Of a stretch of 53,593 bases of DNA, positions 1 to 10,726 are shown piece after piece. Under the pieces are notes generated by a model, which saw only the letters and a list, made by a program, of their open reading frames with translations, ran no database searches and was not told the origin of the DNA. Positions within the stretch are counted from its first letter, which is position 1; every line of letters starts with the position of its first letter. The stretch spans positions 1-53,593 of the forward strand of contig NZ_JAKLLN010000028.1 in the NCBI RefSeq assembly GCF_023150065.1, read 5' to 3'. This DNA comes from Zoogloea sp. (lineage in GTDB: Bacteria; Pseudomonadota; Gammaproteobacteria; Burkholderiales; Rhodocyclaceae). The translations under genes were made by a program, and so were the position numbers.

Positions 1-73
1 TGCGGGGGCAGGATTTGAACCTGCGACCTTCGGGTTATGAGCCCGACGAGCTGCCAGACTGCTCCACCCCGCG
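1..73 (-). tRNA. initiator tRNA-fMet (CAT), 3' end cut by window edge
   Basis: Read on the minus strand this folds as a tRNA: the acceptor strand begins CGCGGGG, the anticodon loop is CTCATAA with anticodon CAT (plus-strand ATG at 37-39), and the T-loop is GGTTCAAATCC. The first acceptor pair is C-A rather than a Watson-Crick pair and the anticodon stem carries GGG/CCC. Both are hallmarks of bacterial initiator tRNA, which escapes peptidyl-tRNA hydrolase and is selected for the P site. The discriminator base and CCA tail would lie before position 1, so about four bases are missing. Confidence 0.97.
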
Positions 74-86
74 TCTGAGAAACGAG

Positions 87-115
87 ATATTAGACTACCA
101 CCCAGGTAGTGTCAA
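87..115 (-). promoter_or_regulatory. sigma-70 promoter of the tRNA-fMet gene
   Basis: On the minus strand a perfect -35 TTGACA (115-110) is followed by a 17-base spacer and TAATAT (92-87), about 14 bases before the mature tRNA 5' end. Spacing and position fit a strong stable-RNA promoter. Confidence 0.8.
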
Positions 116-319
116 ATTTATTTTGCAGCGCATCATCGAGGGCTTCCGCGTTCCTGCCCAAGAAGGGCGAAAAGGGCCGTGCTTGCGTGTTCTCGAGCCA
201 TCGTCCGGCCACTCGGGTATCCTCGTGCGGCGCGGAATCGCAGCGGGAGAAGTTCATACCGGAACGTACCGCGCAACAAAACAGCATTTCAAAAAATCAA
301 CGCAACAAGGAGCTACAGC

Positions 320-1168
320 ATGGCTATTCAGAACATCGGCGTGATCGGCGCCGGCACCATGGGTAACGGCATCGCCCAGGTCTGTGCCCTCTCGGGCGTC
401 AACGTGGTGATGGTGGACATCACCGCCGAGGCGGTAGAGCGCGGCATCAAGACCGTTTCCGGCAGCCTTGACCGCATGGTCAAGAAGGAGAAGATCTCCG
501 AGGCCGACAAGACCGCAGCCCTGGCCCGCATCAAGGCCACCACTGCCTATGCCGACCTGGCCGCAACCGACCTGGTGATCGAGGCTGCCACCGAGAACGA
601 GGGCCTCAAGCTGCGCATCCTCAAGGAGATCGACAGCATCGTGCCGGCCACTACCGTGATCGCCACCAACACCTCGTCCATCTCCATCACCAAGCTGGCG
701 GCAGCGGTGTCCACCCCGTCGCGTTTCATCGGCATGCACTTCTTCAACCCGGTGCCTCTGATGGCCCTGGTCGAGCTGATCCGCGGCCTGCAGACCTCCG
801 ACGAGACCGTGGCCGCTGTCCAGGCCTTCGCCAGCGCCATCGGCAAGACCCCGATCGCCGTCAAGAACAGCCCGGGCTTCGTGGTCAATCGCCTGCTCTG
901 CCCGATGATCAATGAGGCCATCTTCGCTCTGCAGGAAGGCCTGGCCTCCGCCGCCGACATCGACGAGGGCATGAAACTGGGCTGCAACCATCCCATCGGC
1001 CCCCTGGCCCTGGCCGATCTCATCGGCCTGGACACCATGCTGGCGGTGATGGAAGTGTTCTACGACGGCTTCAATGATCCCAAGTACCGTCCGGCGCCCC
1101 TGCTGCGGGAAATGGTGGATGCGGGTTACCTGGGTCGCAAGACCGGTCAGGGCTTCTACACCTACTGA
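320..1168 (+). CDS. 3-hydroxybutyryl-CoA dehydrogenase
   Basis: This 282-residue protein is the normal length for the short, stand-alone 3-hydroxyacyl-CoA dehydrogenases that interconvert acetoacetyl-CoA and 3-hydroxybutyryl-CoA with NAD(P). The N-terminal Rossmann motif VIGAGTMGNGIA spans residues 8-19. The family's catalytic residues are all in place: Ser119, His140 (in GMHFFNPVP), Glu152 and Asn190 (in NSPGFVVNR). The C-terminal domain ends with the typical GRKTGQGFY. The ATG at 320 is chosen because AAGGAG (307-312) sits seven bases upstream; an open frame continues further 5' but has no family similarity. It is monocistronic. A role in beta-oxidation, aromatic degradation or PHB metabolism is inferred; the phasin at 40339 makes a PHB link plausible. 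The names hbdA and paaH are both used for such proteins. Confidence 0.93.
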   Translation: MAIQNIGVIGAGTMGNGIAQVCALSGVNVVMVDITAEAVERGIKTVSGSLDRMVKKEKISEADKTAALARIKATTAYADLAATDLVIEAATENEGLKLRILKEIDSIVPATTVIATNTSSISITKLAAAVSTPSRFIGMHFFNPVPLMALVELIRGLQTSDETVAAVQAFASAIGKTPIAVKNSPGFVVNRLLCPMINEAIFALQEGLASAADIDEGMKLGCNHPIGPLALADLIGLDTMLAVMEVFYDGFNDPKYRPAPLLREMVDAGYLGRKTGQGFYTY

Positions 1169-1181
1169 TCCGGTCTGAAAG

Positions 1182-1207
1182 GCCTGCCCGGCCCTGGTCG
1201 GGCAGGC
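1182..1207 (+). terminator. hairpin after 3-hydroxybutyryl-CoA dehydrogenase gene
   Basis: GCCTGCCCG and CGGGCAGGC form a perfect 9-bp stem with an 8-base loop, 13 bases after the stop codon. There is no T-run after it, so it may be a weak or Rho-assisted terminator, or an mRNA 3'-end protector. Confidence 0.45.
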
Positions 1208-1290
1208 TCCGGGGAAGGGGTGGCGGCCCATGGTGCACGACCGCGCATGATTGTGTTCAGGTTTCCCTGCACAATTGACGATAAGCACTT

Positions 1291-2261
1291 ATGAAGGCCG
1301 TCATCCTGCCCTTCCTTGTGGCGCTCCTGCTTGCCCTTCCTGTTCGGGTCCACGCCGACACGGTGCTGACCCTGGGACACGCGCTGAGCGCCGACCACCC
1401 TCGCGCCCGGGCATCACACCACTTTGCCGAGGTGGTCAAGACCCGCAGTGGCGGGCGCCTCACCGTCGAGGTGCTGGGCGGCGCCAGCTTCGGTGACGAT
1501 GTGGCCATGCTCACGGCCCTGAGGGATGGCAGCCTCGACATCTCCGCCAACAGCCAGGGGCCCCTCTCGGCCTACGTTCCGGAGATCAACGCCTTCGGCC
1601 TGCCCTTCCTGTTCGACCGGCCCGAACGGGCCTTCCGGCTGCTGGACGGCCCTCTGGGCGATCATCTCGCCCAGCGCATGGCCGACGCCGGCTTCATCCT
1701 GCTGGGCTTCTGGGACAACGGCATCCGGCATTTTTCCAATTCGGTCCGCCCCCTGCTCAAACCCGCCGACTTCGCCGGTCTGAAGATCCGCACGCCGGCC
1801 GACCCGGTCACCACCGACATCGTCCGCGCCCTGGGGGCCCAACCCGTCGAAATCCGCTTCGCCGCCCTTTATCAGACCCTGCAAAAGCGCGCCGCCGACG
1901 GCCAGGAGAACCCCCTCATCAACTTCCGGACCGCAAGGCTTCAGGAGGTTCAGCCCTACCTGTCCCTGACTGCTCACAAGTACGAGATCACCCCCTTCGT
2001 GATGAGCCGCCGCACCTGGAACGCCCTTCCTGTCCCCGACCGGGACATCATCCGCGCCGCCGCAGCCGAAGCCACCACCCGCCAGCGGGCCCTGGCCCGG
2101 CGTGGCGAGGAGGAGGCACAGCAGGCGCTCGTCGCCAGCGGTATCCAGATCAGCCCTGTCAATCGGGCCGCCTTTGTCGAGGCAACCCGGCCCGTGTATG
2201 AGAAGTGGTACGCCAGCCCCGTCGGTGCGTACGTCAGGCGGGTCGTGGAGGCTGCGGCAGA

Positions 2262-2265
<4 letters not shown>
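1291..2265 (+). CDS. TRAP-type periplasmic solute-binding protein (DctP family)
   Basis: The 324-residue protein begins with a signal peptide (basic start, hydrophobic 4-18, cleavage probably after VHA at residue 22). It then has the DctP/TAXI-like layout: [10 protein letters not shown] near the mature N-terminus, [18 protein letters not shown], and [21 protein letters not shown], which contains the Arg that binds the carboxylate of organic-acid ligands in this family. TRAP binding proteins normally serve DctQ/DctM membrane subunits, but none is encoded nearby. Instead the stop codon overlaps the start of a hybrid histidine kinase (ATGA at 2262-2265), so the protein is more likely a periplasmic ligand sensor for that kinase, or both sensor and transporter subunit. 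The ligand is unknown; a carboxylate is likely from the family. Confidence 0.88.
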
Positions 2266-4196
<1,931 letters not shown>

Positions 4197-4849
4197 TCCA
4201 CGCCAGCCCGACGCAAGGCCACATGGGTGCGGATCAGGGCCGCGGCATCGGCACGGAAACGCTCATCCGGCCTGCCAGCCAGCCAGTGCTTGATCAGGCC
4301 ACCAACAAACAGGAAAGTGTCGTGGGCCAGATCGTCCGGTGCGATACCCGGGCGCAGCACCCCCCGAGCCTCTGCCCGACGATAGGCCTCCGTGAGCTTG
4401 CCCAGGAAATCCAGCTGACCGCCGGTGCATTGCATCATGTCACCAAGCTCATTCACATACTCGCACTTGAAGCTGATGATCTCGAAGGTCTCCCGCACCT
4501 CGGGCTGATCACCAAGGATGTGGAAGATTTCCCGCAGGGCGGTTTCGATGCCGTACAGGGGGTCGGAATCATCCTCCTTGAAGACCACCCGATCCACGAA
4601 AGGCAGAATGGCCTGCTCGCGCATGGCGAAGAACAGCTCGGTCTTGTTGCGGAAGTGCCAATACACGGCGCCCCGGGTCACCCCCGCAGTGGCAGCGATC
4701 TTCTCCAGGGTGGTGTGGCTGACGCCGCACTCCAGAAACACACGGCGCGCAGCATCGATGATCTGGCGGCGCGTGAGATCGGCTTCTTCCTTGGTTTTAC
4801 GAACCATTTGACATGCCTGTAATCACATCCGAACTGTGGCAAAAGCCTT

Positions 4850-4873
4850 TACATACATTCGTGAATGTATAAA
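4850..4873. promoter_or_regulatory. AcrR/TtgR-like operator between tetR and the efflux operon
   Basis: The arms ATACATTC and GAATGTAT (4852-4869) are perfect inverted repeats around a central GT. The wider site TACATACATTC...GAATGTATAAA is, from memory, nearly identical to the E. coli AcrR operator. The right arm runs into TATAAA (4868-4873), a possible -10 for the efflux operon, so repressor binding would block polymerase. Confidence 0.8.
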
Positions 4874-4918
4874 ATCATGCCCCAACACCAACTAAAAATC
4901 CAGCCCCCGGAGGCCTCC

Positions 4919-6115
4919 GTGACTGTCCACTCAACGCCCCTTCCCCGCGCCCTGCGCACCTCCCTCCCCGTCATCGCCCTGTCTGCCCTGGTCCTGTCGG
5001 CCTGTTCCGGCAAGGATCAGGCGCCCGCCGGGCCGCCGGGGGGCGCCATGCCGGCACTGCCCGTCACCGTGCTCGAAATGAAGCCGACCCGCGTCGACAG
5101 CAGCGTCGAGGCAGTGGCCCAAACCGAGGGCGCCCGCGAGGTGGAAGTCCGCGCCCGGGTCGGCGGCATCGTCATGAAGCGCCTGTTCGAGGAAGGCGCG
5201 CCCGTCCACGCCGGCCAGCCCCTGTTCCAGCTCGACAAGGCGCCCTTCGAAGTAGCCGTCGCCCAGGCCCGGGCCAACCTGGCCCAGGCCAAGGCCCGCG
5301 CCGAGCAGACCGACCGCGAGGCCGCCCGCCTGAAGGGCCTGCTGGCCGAACAGGCCATCAGCCAGCGCGAATACGACACCGCCGGCTCCGACAAGGCCGC
5401 CGCCCTGGCCGCCGTGCAGTCCGCCGACGCCGCCCTGCGCCAGGCCGAGCTCAACCTCGGCTGGTCCACCGTGACCGCCCCGGTGGCCGGCACCAGCGGC
5501 CGCGCCGTGATTTCTGAAGGCAACCTGGTGGCCACCAACAGCCTGGTGACCAGCGTGGTCCAGCTCAACCCCATGTGGGTGCGCTTCTCGGTCTCCGAGG
5601 CCGAACTCAACGCCGCCACCCCCAGCGGCCGCTTCAAGCCCCAGGTGGTGCGTGGCGTCGAGCTGATCCTGCCCGATGGCAGCACTTACCCGGTGCGCGG
5701 CAAGCTCAACTTTGCCGCCAGCCAGGTCAGCCCGACCCTCGGCACCCTGCAGCTGCGGGGCGAGTTCCCCAACCCCGACGGCACCCTGCTCCCCGGCCAG
5801 TTCGTGCGTGCCCGCCTGCTTACCGGCGAGCGTGATGGCGTCTTCCTGGTGCCTCAGAGCGCCGTGATGCAGAGCGACAAGGGTGCGGTGGTGATGCTCG
5901 CCAACGCCGACAACAAGGTGGAGCCGCGGCCCGTAAAGACTGGCCAATGGAGCGGCAATGACTGGGTGATCCTCGGCGGCCTGAAGGCCGGTGACAAGGT
6001 CATCATCGACAACCTGATCAAGACCCGCCCGGGCGCCCCGGTGGCCCCCCACGCGCCGGGTGAAGGCCCTGGCGCCAAGCCGGCTGCAGCGCCGGCCGCG
6101 CCGGCCAAGGGTTGA
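4919..6115 (+). CDS. RND efflux periplasmic adaptor lipoprotein (AcrA/MexA family)
   Basis: The membrane fusion protein that bridges the RND pump and the outer-membrane channel. A GTG start at 4919 is preferred: GGAGG (4909-4913) lies five bases upstream, and it gives a 398-residue protein with a compact lipoprotein signal ending in LSAC (lipid-carrying Cys29). An in-frame ATG at 4865 falls inside the repressor operator, so it is unlikely. Following the signal come the lipoyl half-motifs (EVRARVGGIVMKRLFEEGAPV and, after the hairpin, GWSTVTAPVAGTSG), a coiled-coil hairpin rich in Ala/Gln/Glu (about 115-180), and beta-barrel and membrane-proximal domains. The C-terminus is a Pro/Ala-rich tail. 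It is the first gene of a three-gene operon. Confidence 0.93.
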   Translation: MTVHSTPLPRALRTSLPVIALSALVLSACSGKDQAPAGPPGGAMPALPVTVLEMKPTRVDSSVEAVAQTEGAREVEVRARVGGIVMKRLFEEGAPVHAGQPLFQLDKAPFEVAVAQARANLAQAKARAEQTDREAARLKGLLAEQAISQREYDTAGSDKAAALAAVQSADAALRQAELNLGWSTVTAPVAGTSGRAVISEGNLVATNSLVTSVVQLNPMWVRFSVSEAELNAATPSGRFKPQVVRGVELILPDGSTYPVRGKLNFAASQVSPTLGTLQLRGEFPNPDGTLLPGQFVRARLLTGERDGVFLVPQSAVMQSDKGAVVMLANADNKVEPRPVKTGQWSGNDWVILGGLKAGDKVIIDNLIKTRPGAPVAPHAPGEGPGAKPAAAPAAPAKG

Positions 6116-6129
6116 GGGGGTCGCCGTCC

Positions 6130-9100
6130 ATGTCACGCTTCTTCATCAGCCGACCGATCTTCGCCTCGGTCATCTCCATCGTCATCGTGATCGCAGGCCT
6201 GATGGCCTCCCTCACCCTGCCGGTGGCCCAGTACCCCGAGATCACCCCGCCCACGGTGATCATCTCCGCCACCTTCCCCGGCGCCAACGCCGAAACCCTT
6301 TCCAAGACCGTCGCCGCCCCCATCGAGGAGCAGCTGTCGGGCGTGGAAGGCCTGATCTACTACAACTCCCAGAGCACCTCCAACGGTACGGTGAGCATCA
6401 CCGCCACCTTCGAGGTGGGCACCAACCCCGACACGGCGCTGATCGCCGTTAACAACCGGGTCAAGGTGGCCGAGCCGCGCCTGCCCGATGACGTGCGCCG
6501 CACCGGCGTGCTGGTGCAGAAGCGCTCCAACAACATATTGATGTTCGCGGCCCTGCGCTCCCCCGACAACACCTTCGACGCCCTTTACCTTTCCAACTAC
6601 GTACTGGTCAACGTCATTGAGGAGATCCGTCGCATTCCAGGCGTAGGCGACGCCCAGCAGTTCGACCCGGTCTACGCCATGCGTGTGTGGCTGAAGCCCG
6701 ACGTGATGGCCAAGATGGGCATCACCACCTCCGACGTGGCCGCCGCCATCCGGGTACAGAACACCCAGAACGCTGCCGGCAAGATCGGCGCCGAGCCGGT
6801 GATCAATGGCCAGCAGCTCACCTATACCGTCACTGCCAAGGGCCGCCTGCTGACCCCCGACGAGTTCGGAAACATCGTGCTGCGCGCCGACGGCGCCAAC
6901 GGCTTGGTACGCCTGAAGGACGTGGCACGCCTGGAGCTGGGCGCCGACGGCTACGACCGCAGCGCCCGCGTGAACGGCGCCCCGGTGTCCGGCATGGGCA
7001 TCTATCTGCAGTCGGGCGCCAACGCCCTGGACACCGCCAAGCGCGTCCGTGCCCGCCTGGATGAAATGTCCAAGCAGTTCCCCAAGGGGATAGAGTACTT
7101 CGTACCCTACGACACCACCCGCTTCATCCAGGAATCCGCCAAAGAGGTGACCCACACCCTCATTGAAGCAGCCCTCCTGGTGATCGCCGTGGTGTACCTG
7201 TTCCTGCAGAACTGGCGCGCCACTCTCATCCCCATTGTGGCGGTGCCGGTGTCCCTGATCGGCACCTTCGCCGGCATGTGGCTGTTCGGCTTCTCCATCA
7301 ACACCCTGACCCTCTTCGCCATGGTGCTGGCCATCGGCATCGTGGTGGATGACGCCATCGTGGTGCTCGAGAACGTCGAGCGCCTGATGAGCGAACGCAA
7401 GATGTCCCCCAAGGACGCCGCCATCGAGGCCATGCGCGAGGTCTCGGGCGCCGTCGTGGCCATCGTGCTGGTGCTGTGCGCAGTATTCGTGCCGGTGGCC
7501 TTCCTGGGCGGCATCGCCGGGGTGCTCTACAAGCAGTTCGCCGTGACGGTGGCGGTGGCGGTGGTGATCTCGGGCATCGTCGCCCTGACCCTCACCCCGG
7601 CCCTGTGCGCGCTGCTGCTCAAGCCGACCCACGAAGAGAAGCCCCTGTTCCGCCCCTTCAACCGCTTCTTCGACAGCTTCACCCGCAGCTACACCAACAC
7701 CGTCGGCCTGACCCTGCGCCACGGCATCATCGGCACCCTGGTGTTCCTGCTCACCATCGCCGCCGCCGCGGGCCTGCTGCGCATCGTGCCGGGCAGCTTT
7801 GTGCCGGCCGAAGACCAGGGCTACCTGTTCGGCTTCGTCACCCTGCCGGATGGCGCGTCCACCCAGCGTACCGGGGTGGCCGCGGAGCAGATGCGCCAGC
7901 GCATCATGTCCGACGACATCGAGAACATCTTCTTCATCAATGGCGTCGACTTCATCACCGGCAACGCCCGCCCCAGCGTGGCCACCACCTTCATCATCTT
8001 CAAGCCCTGGGACCAGCGGACGGTGACCACACCCGAGATGGCCGGCAAGTTCATGGGCATCGGCATGAGCCTGCCCGACGGCATGGGCCTGGTCTTCAAC
8101 CCGCCCCCCATCCAGGGCCTCGGCACCGCCGGTGGCTTCGAGGTGTACGTGCAGAACCGCGCCGACGGCGACCCGCGCACCCTGGCCACCGTCAACGCCC
8201 AGTTCGTCGAAGCCCTCAAGAAGCGCCCCGAGCTGACCGGCGTCAACACCTTCTTCCGGGTCACCGCGCCCCAGCTGTACGTGGAGGTGGACGAACCCAA
8301 GGCCCTGTCCATGGGCATCCCCCTGGAGAGCATCTACGCCACCCTGCAGGCCAGCACCGGCACCCTCTACGTCAATGACTTCAACCGCAGCGGCAAGACC
8401 TACAAGGTCCAGCTGTCGGCCGACGCAGCCTACCGCATGAAGCCGGAAGACCTGCTCAAGCCCTACGTGCGCACCGCCACCGGCACCATGGTGCCCCTGT
8501 CCGCCGTAGCCACGGTGAAGACCATCACCGGCGCCGAGATGGTGGAACGCTTCAACGGCTTCGTGTCGGCCAAGGTGCTGGGCAACGCCGCCCCGGGCTT
8601 CAGCTCCGGCGACGCCATCAAGGCCGTCGAAGAGGTTGCCCAGGCCAGCCTGCCCGAAGGCTACCGCACCGAATGGGTCGGCCAGGCCTTCCAGGAAAAG
8701 CGCACCGGCAGCGCCTCCATCATCGCCTTCGTGTTCGGCATCATCATGGTCTTCCTGATCCTTGCCGCCCAGTACGAAAAGTGGTCCCTGCCCCTGGCGG
8801 TGATCATGGCCGTGCCCTTCGCCATGCTCGGCGCCCTGGTGGCCGTGCTGATGCGCAACATGCCCAACGACATCTACTTCCAGATCGGTCTGGTGGTGCT
8901 CATCGGCCTGGCCGCGAAAAACGCCATTCTGATCGTCGAGTTCGCCGCCCAGAAGCAGGCCGAGGGCATGAAGGTGGTGGATGCGGCCATCGAAGCGGCC
9001 CGCCTGCGCTTCCGCCCCATCGTGATGACCTCCCTGGCCTTCATCCTCGGCGTGCTGCCCCTGGCCCTCTCGTCGGGCGCCGGCGCCGCGGCACGGCGCT

Positions 9101-9252
9101 CCATGGGCACCGGCGTGGTGGGGGGCATGATCGCCGCCACCTTCATCGCCACCATCTTCATCCCGCTGTTCTTCAAGTGGCTGAGCCGCAACACGCCGCG
9201 CCCCCCGACAGATGACCTGCCGCATGCCGGCACCCAGGAGGTGAAGCCGTGA
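6130..9252 (+). CDS. RND multidrug efflux pump, HAE1 family (AcrB/MexB-like)
   Basis: A 1040-residue inner-membrane, proton-driven trimeric pump. The start MSRFFISRPIFASVI at 6130 is the standard HAE1 N-terminus. Proton-relay residues are present: the Asp pair in GIVVDDAIVVLENVER (TM4) and the Lys in GLAAKNAILIVEFAA (TM10). TM1 lies at about 10-28, with the TM2-6 block near 335-500 and the TM8-12 block near 860-1020; two large periplasmic loops carry the porter and docking domains. Length and motifs match AcrB, MexB and TtgB, which export hydrophobic antibiotics, dyes and solvents; the actual substrate range is unknown. It lies 14 bases after the adaptor gene and overlaps the channel gene by four bases, so subunit synthesis is probably coupled. 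Confidence 0.95.
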   Translation: MSRFFISRPIFASVISIVIVIAGLMASLTLPVAQYPEITPPTVIISATFPGANAETLSKTVAAPIEEQLSGVEGLIYYNSQSTSNGTVSITATFEVGTNPDTALIAVNNRVKVAEPRLPDDVRRTGVLVQKRSNNILMFAALRSPDNTFDALYLSNYVLVNVIEEIRRIPGVGDAQQFDPVYAMRVWLKPDVMAKMGITTSDVAAAIRVQNTQNAAGKIGAEPVINGQQLTYTVTAKGRLLTPDEFGNIVLRADGANGLVRLKDVARLELGADGYDRSARVNGAPVSGMGIYLQSGANALDTAKRVRARLDEMSKQFPKGIEYFVPYDTTRFIQESAKEVTHTLIEAALLVIAVVYLFLQNWRATLIPIVAVPVSLIGTFAGMWLFGFSINTLTLFAMVLAIGIVVDDAIVVLENVERLMSERKMSPKDAAIEAMREVSGAVVAIVLVLCAVFVPVAFLGGIAGVLYKQFAVTVAVAVVISGIVALTLTPALCALLLKPTHEEKPLFRPFNRFFDSFTRSYTNTVGLTLRHGIIGTLVFLLTIAAAAGLLRIVPGSFVPAEDQGYLFGFVTLPDGASTQRTGVAAEQMRQRIMSDDIENIFFINGVDFITGNARPSVATTFIIFKPWDQRTVTTPEMAGKFMGIGMSLPDGMGLVFNPPPIQGLGTAGGFEVYVQNRADGDPRTLATVNAQFVEALKKRPELTGVNTFFRVTAPQLYVEVDEPKALSMGIPLESIYATLQASTGTLYVNDFNRSGKTYKVQLSADAAYRMKPEDLLKPYVRTATGTMVPLSAVATVKTITGAEMVERFNGFVSAKVLGNAAPGFSSGDAIKAVEEVAQASLPEGYRTEWVGQAFQEKRTGSASIIAFVFGIIMVFLILAAQYEKWSLPLAVIMAVPFAMLGALVAVLMRNMPNDIYFQIGLVVLIGLAAKNAILIVEFAAQKQAEGMKVVDAAIEAARLRFRPIVMTSLAFILGVLPLALSSGAGAAARRSMGTGVVGGMIAATFIATIFIPLFFKWLSRNTPRPPTDDLPHAGTQEVKP

Positions 9253-10691
9253 TCCGCCCCCGTCTGACCCTGCTCGCCCTCGCCATTCCCCTGGCCCTGG
9301 CCGGCTGTGCCATCGGCCCCGATTACCAGCGCCCCGACGCCCGCGTAGCGCTGCCCGACAGCTACGCCAATGAGCCCGTGGCGGCCGCGCCGGCCACCAC
9401 GCCGGCGCTTGCCGGCCGCTGGTGGACCCTGTTCGGCGATGCGCAGCTCGACACCCTGGTGGACCAGGCCCTGGCCAGCAGCCCGGATGCCCTGAGCGCC
9501 GCCGCCCGCATCGAAGAGGCCGACGCCGTACTGCGCCAGGTGAATGCCGCGCTGCTGCCCCAGATCGACGCCAACGCTGGCATCTCGCGCAGCCGCAGCA
9601 TCCTGCCCAACACCAACCCGCCCAGCGGGCTGGTGCGCAATACCAACAAGATCGGCCTGTCCACGTCCTTCGAGCTGGATGTGTGGGGCAAGCTGCGGCG
9701 CGCCTCCGAAGGCGCCCGGGCCCAGGCCCTGGGCACCCGCTACACCGCCGAGACGGTGTCCCTGAGCCTCGCCGCCAGCGTCACCCAGGCCTATCTCAAC
9801 CTGCGCGCCATCGACGCCCAGCTGCTGGCCAACCGCGACTCGGTGAGCAGCCAGGCCAAGAGCACCCAGCTGACCCGCATCCGCTTCGATCGGGGCTACG
9901 TGTCGCAACTGGATGTACAGCAGGCCGAAGGCGCCCTGGCCACCTACACGGCGGCCCAGGTACAGCTGGAGAAGAGCCGTGCCCTGGCCGAAAGCCTGCT
10001 CGGCCTGCTGGTCGGCCAACCCGGCCTCAAGCTGGCCCCGGGCGACCTGCGCAGCCTGCCGGTACCCCCGGCACCGCCGGCCGGCCTGCCCTCCAGCCTG
10101 CTCGAAGCCCGCCCCGACGTGCGCAAGGCCGAAACCGACCTGATCGCCGCCAACGCCCGGATCGGCGTGGCCAAGGCCGCCCTGTTCCCGAGCATCACCC
10201 TGACCGGAACCTTCGGCCGGGAGAGCCGCGACCTGTCCGATCTGTTCAGCCCGGCCGCCGCGGTATGGTCCATCGGCAGTGGCCTGACCCAGCCCATCTT
10301 CGAAGGCGGCCGTCTGCGCGCCCAGGTGGAACAGGTCAGCGCCCAGCAGAAGCAGAGCCTCGAGGCCTACCGCAAGTCGGTGCAGACCGCCTTCCGGGAG
10401 GTGAACGATGCCCTGATCACGGTGCGCCAGAACGGCGAGAGCGAGGTTGCCCTCAACCAGGCCATGCAGGCCGCCAAACGCAGCCTGCAGCTCGCCCAGA
10501 CCCGCTACGACAGCGGCTACTCGCCCTACCTGGAAGTGCTGACGGCCCAGCGCACCAGCAACGACGCCACCGTGGCCTGGGTGCAGAACCGCCAGGCCCG
10601 GCTGTCCTCGGCGGTGGATCTGTTCAAGGCCCTGGGCGGTGGCTGGAAGGACAGCAACGCCAGCGTCGCCCCCCAGGCCGCAGCCCGCTGA
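9249..10691 (+). CDS. outer-membrane efflux channel lipoprotein (OprM/NodT family)
   Basis: A 480-residue TolC-type channel. The GTG start at 9249 overlaps the pump stop (GTGA). The signal peptide ends in a lipobox LAGC (Cys20), followed by IGPDYQRP, the signature of the OprM/CusC/NodT family. Two repeated outer-membrane-efflux domains follow: the first half contains FELDVWGKLRR, the second LTQPIFEGGRLRAQVEQ and TRYDSGYSPYLEVLTAQR. It completes the tripartite pump. A strong bidirectional hairpin lies immediately downstream. Confidence 0.94.
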   Translation: MIRPRLTLLALAIPLALAGCAIGPDYQRPDARVALPDSYANEPVAAAPATTPALAGRWWTLFGDAQLDTLVDQALASSPDALSAAARIEEADAVLRQVNAALLPQIDANAGISRSRSILPNTNPPSGLVRNTNKIGLSTSFELDVWGKLRRASEGARAQALGTRYTAETVSLSLAASVTQAYLNLRAIDAQLLANRDSVSSQAKSTQLTRIRFDRGYVSQLDVQQAEGALATYTAAQVQLEKSRALAESLLGLLVGQPGLKLAPGDLRSLPVPPAPPAGLPSSLLEARPDVRKAETDLIAANARIGVAKAALFPSITLTGTFGRESRDLSDLFSPAAAVWSIGSGLTQPIFEGGRLRAQVEQVSAQQKQSLEAYRKSVQTAFREVNDALITVRQNGESEVALNQAMQAAKRSLQLAQTRYDSGYSPYLEVLTAQRTSNDATVAWVQNRQARLSSAVDLFKALGGGWKDSNASVAPQAAAR

Positions 10692-10696
10692 TGCTG

Positions 10697-10726
10697 ACTG
10701 AGGCGCCCGCCCCCGGGCGCCTCAGT
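10697..10726. terminator. bidirectional hairpin terminator between efflux and catabolic operons
   Basis: ACTGAGGCGCCCG and CGGGCGCCTCAGT form a perfect 13-bp stem around CCCC. It lies between convergent genes and its right arm contains the stop codon of the aldolase gene on the minus strand. There is no long T-run on either strand. Confidence 0.7.

Noticed and set aside
4865-4918. An earlier ATG start for the efflux adaptor at 4865
   Set aside because: It lies inside the repressor operator and has no ribosome site; GTG 4919 has GGAGG and gives a proper lipoprotein signal.
6133-9225. An open frame of 1030 codons on the minus strand across the RND pump gene
   Set aside because: It is a mirror frame of a high-GC gene: His/Gly/Asp/Gln-rich with no motif, whereas the plus strand encodes a complete HAE1 pump.
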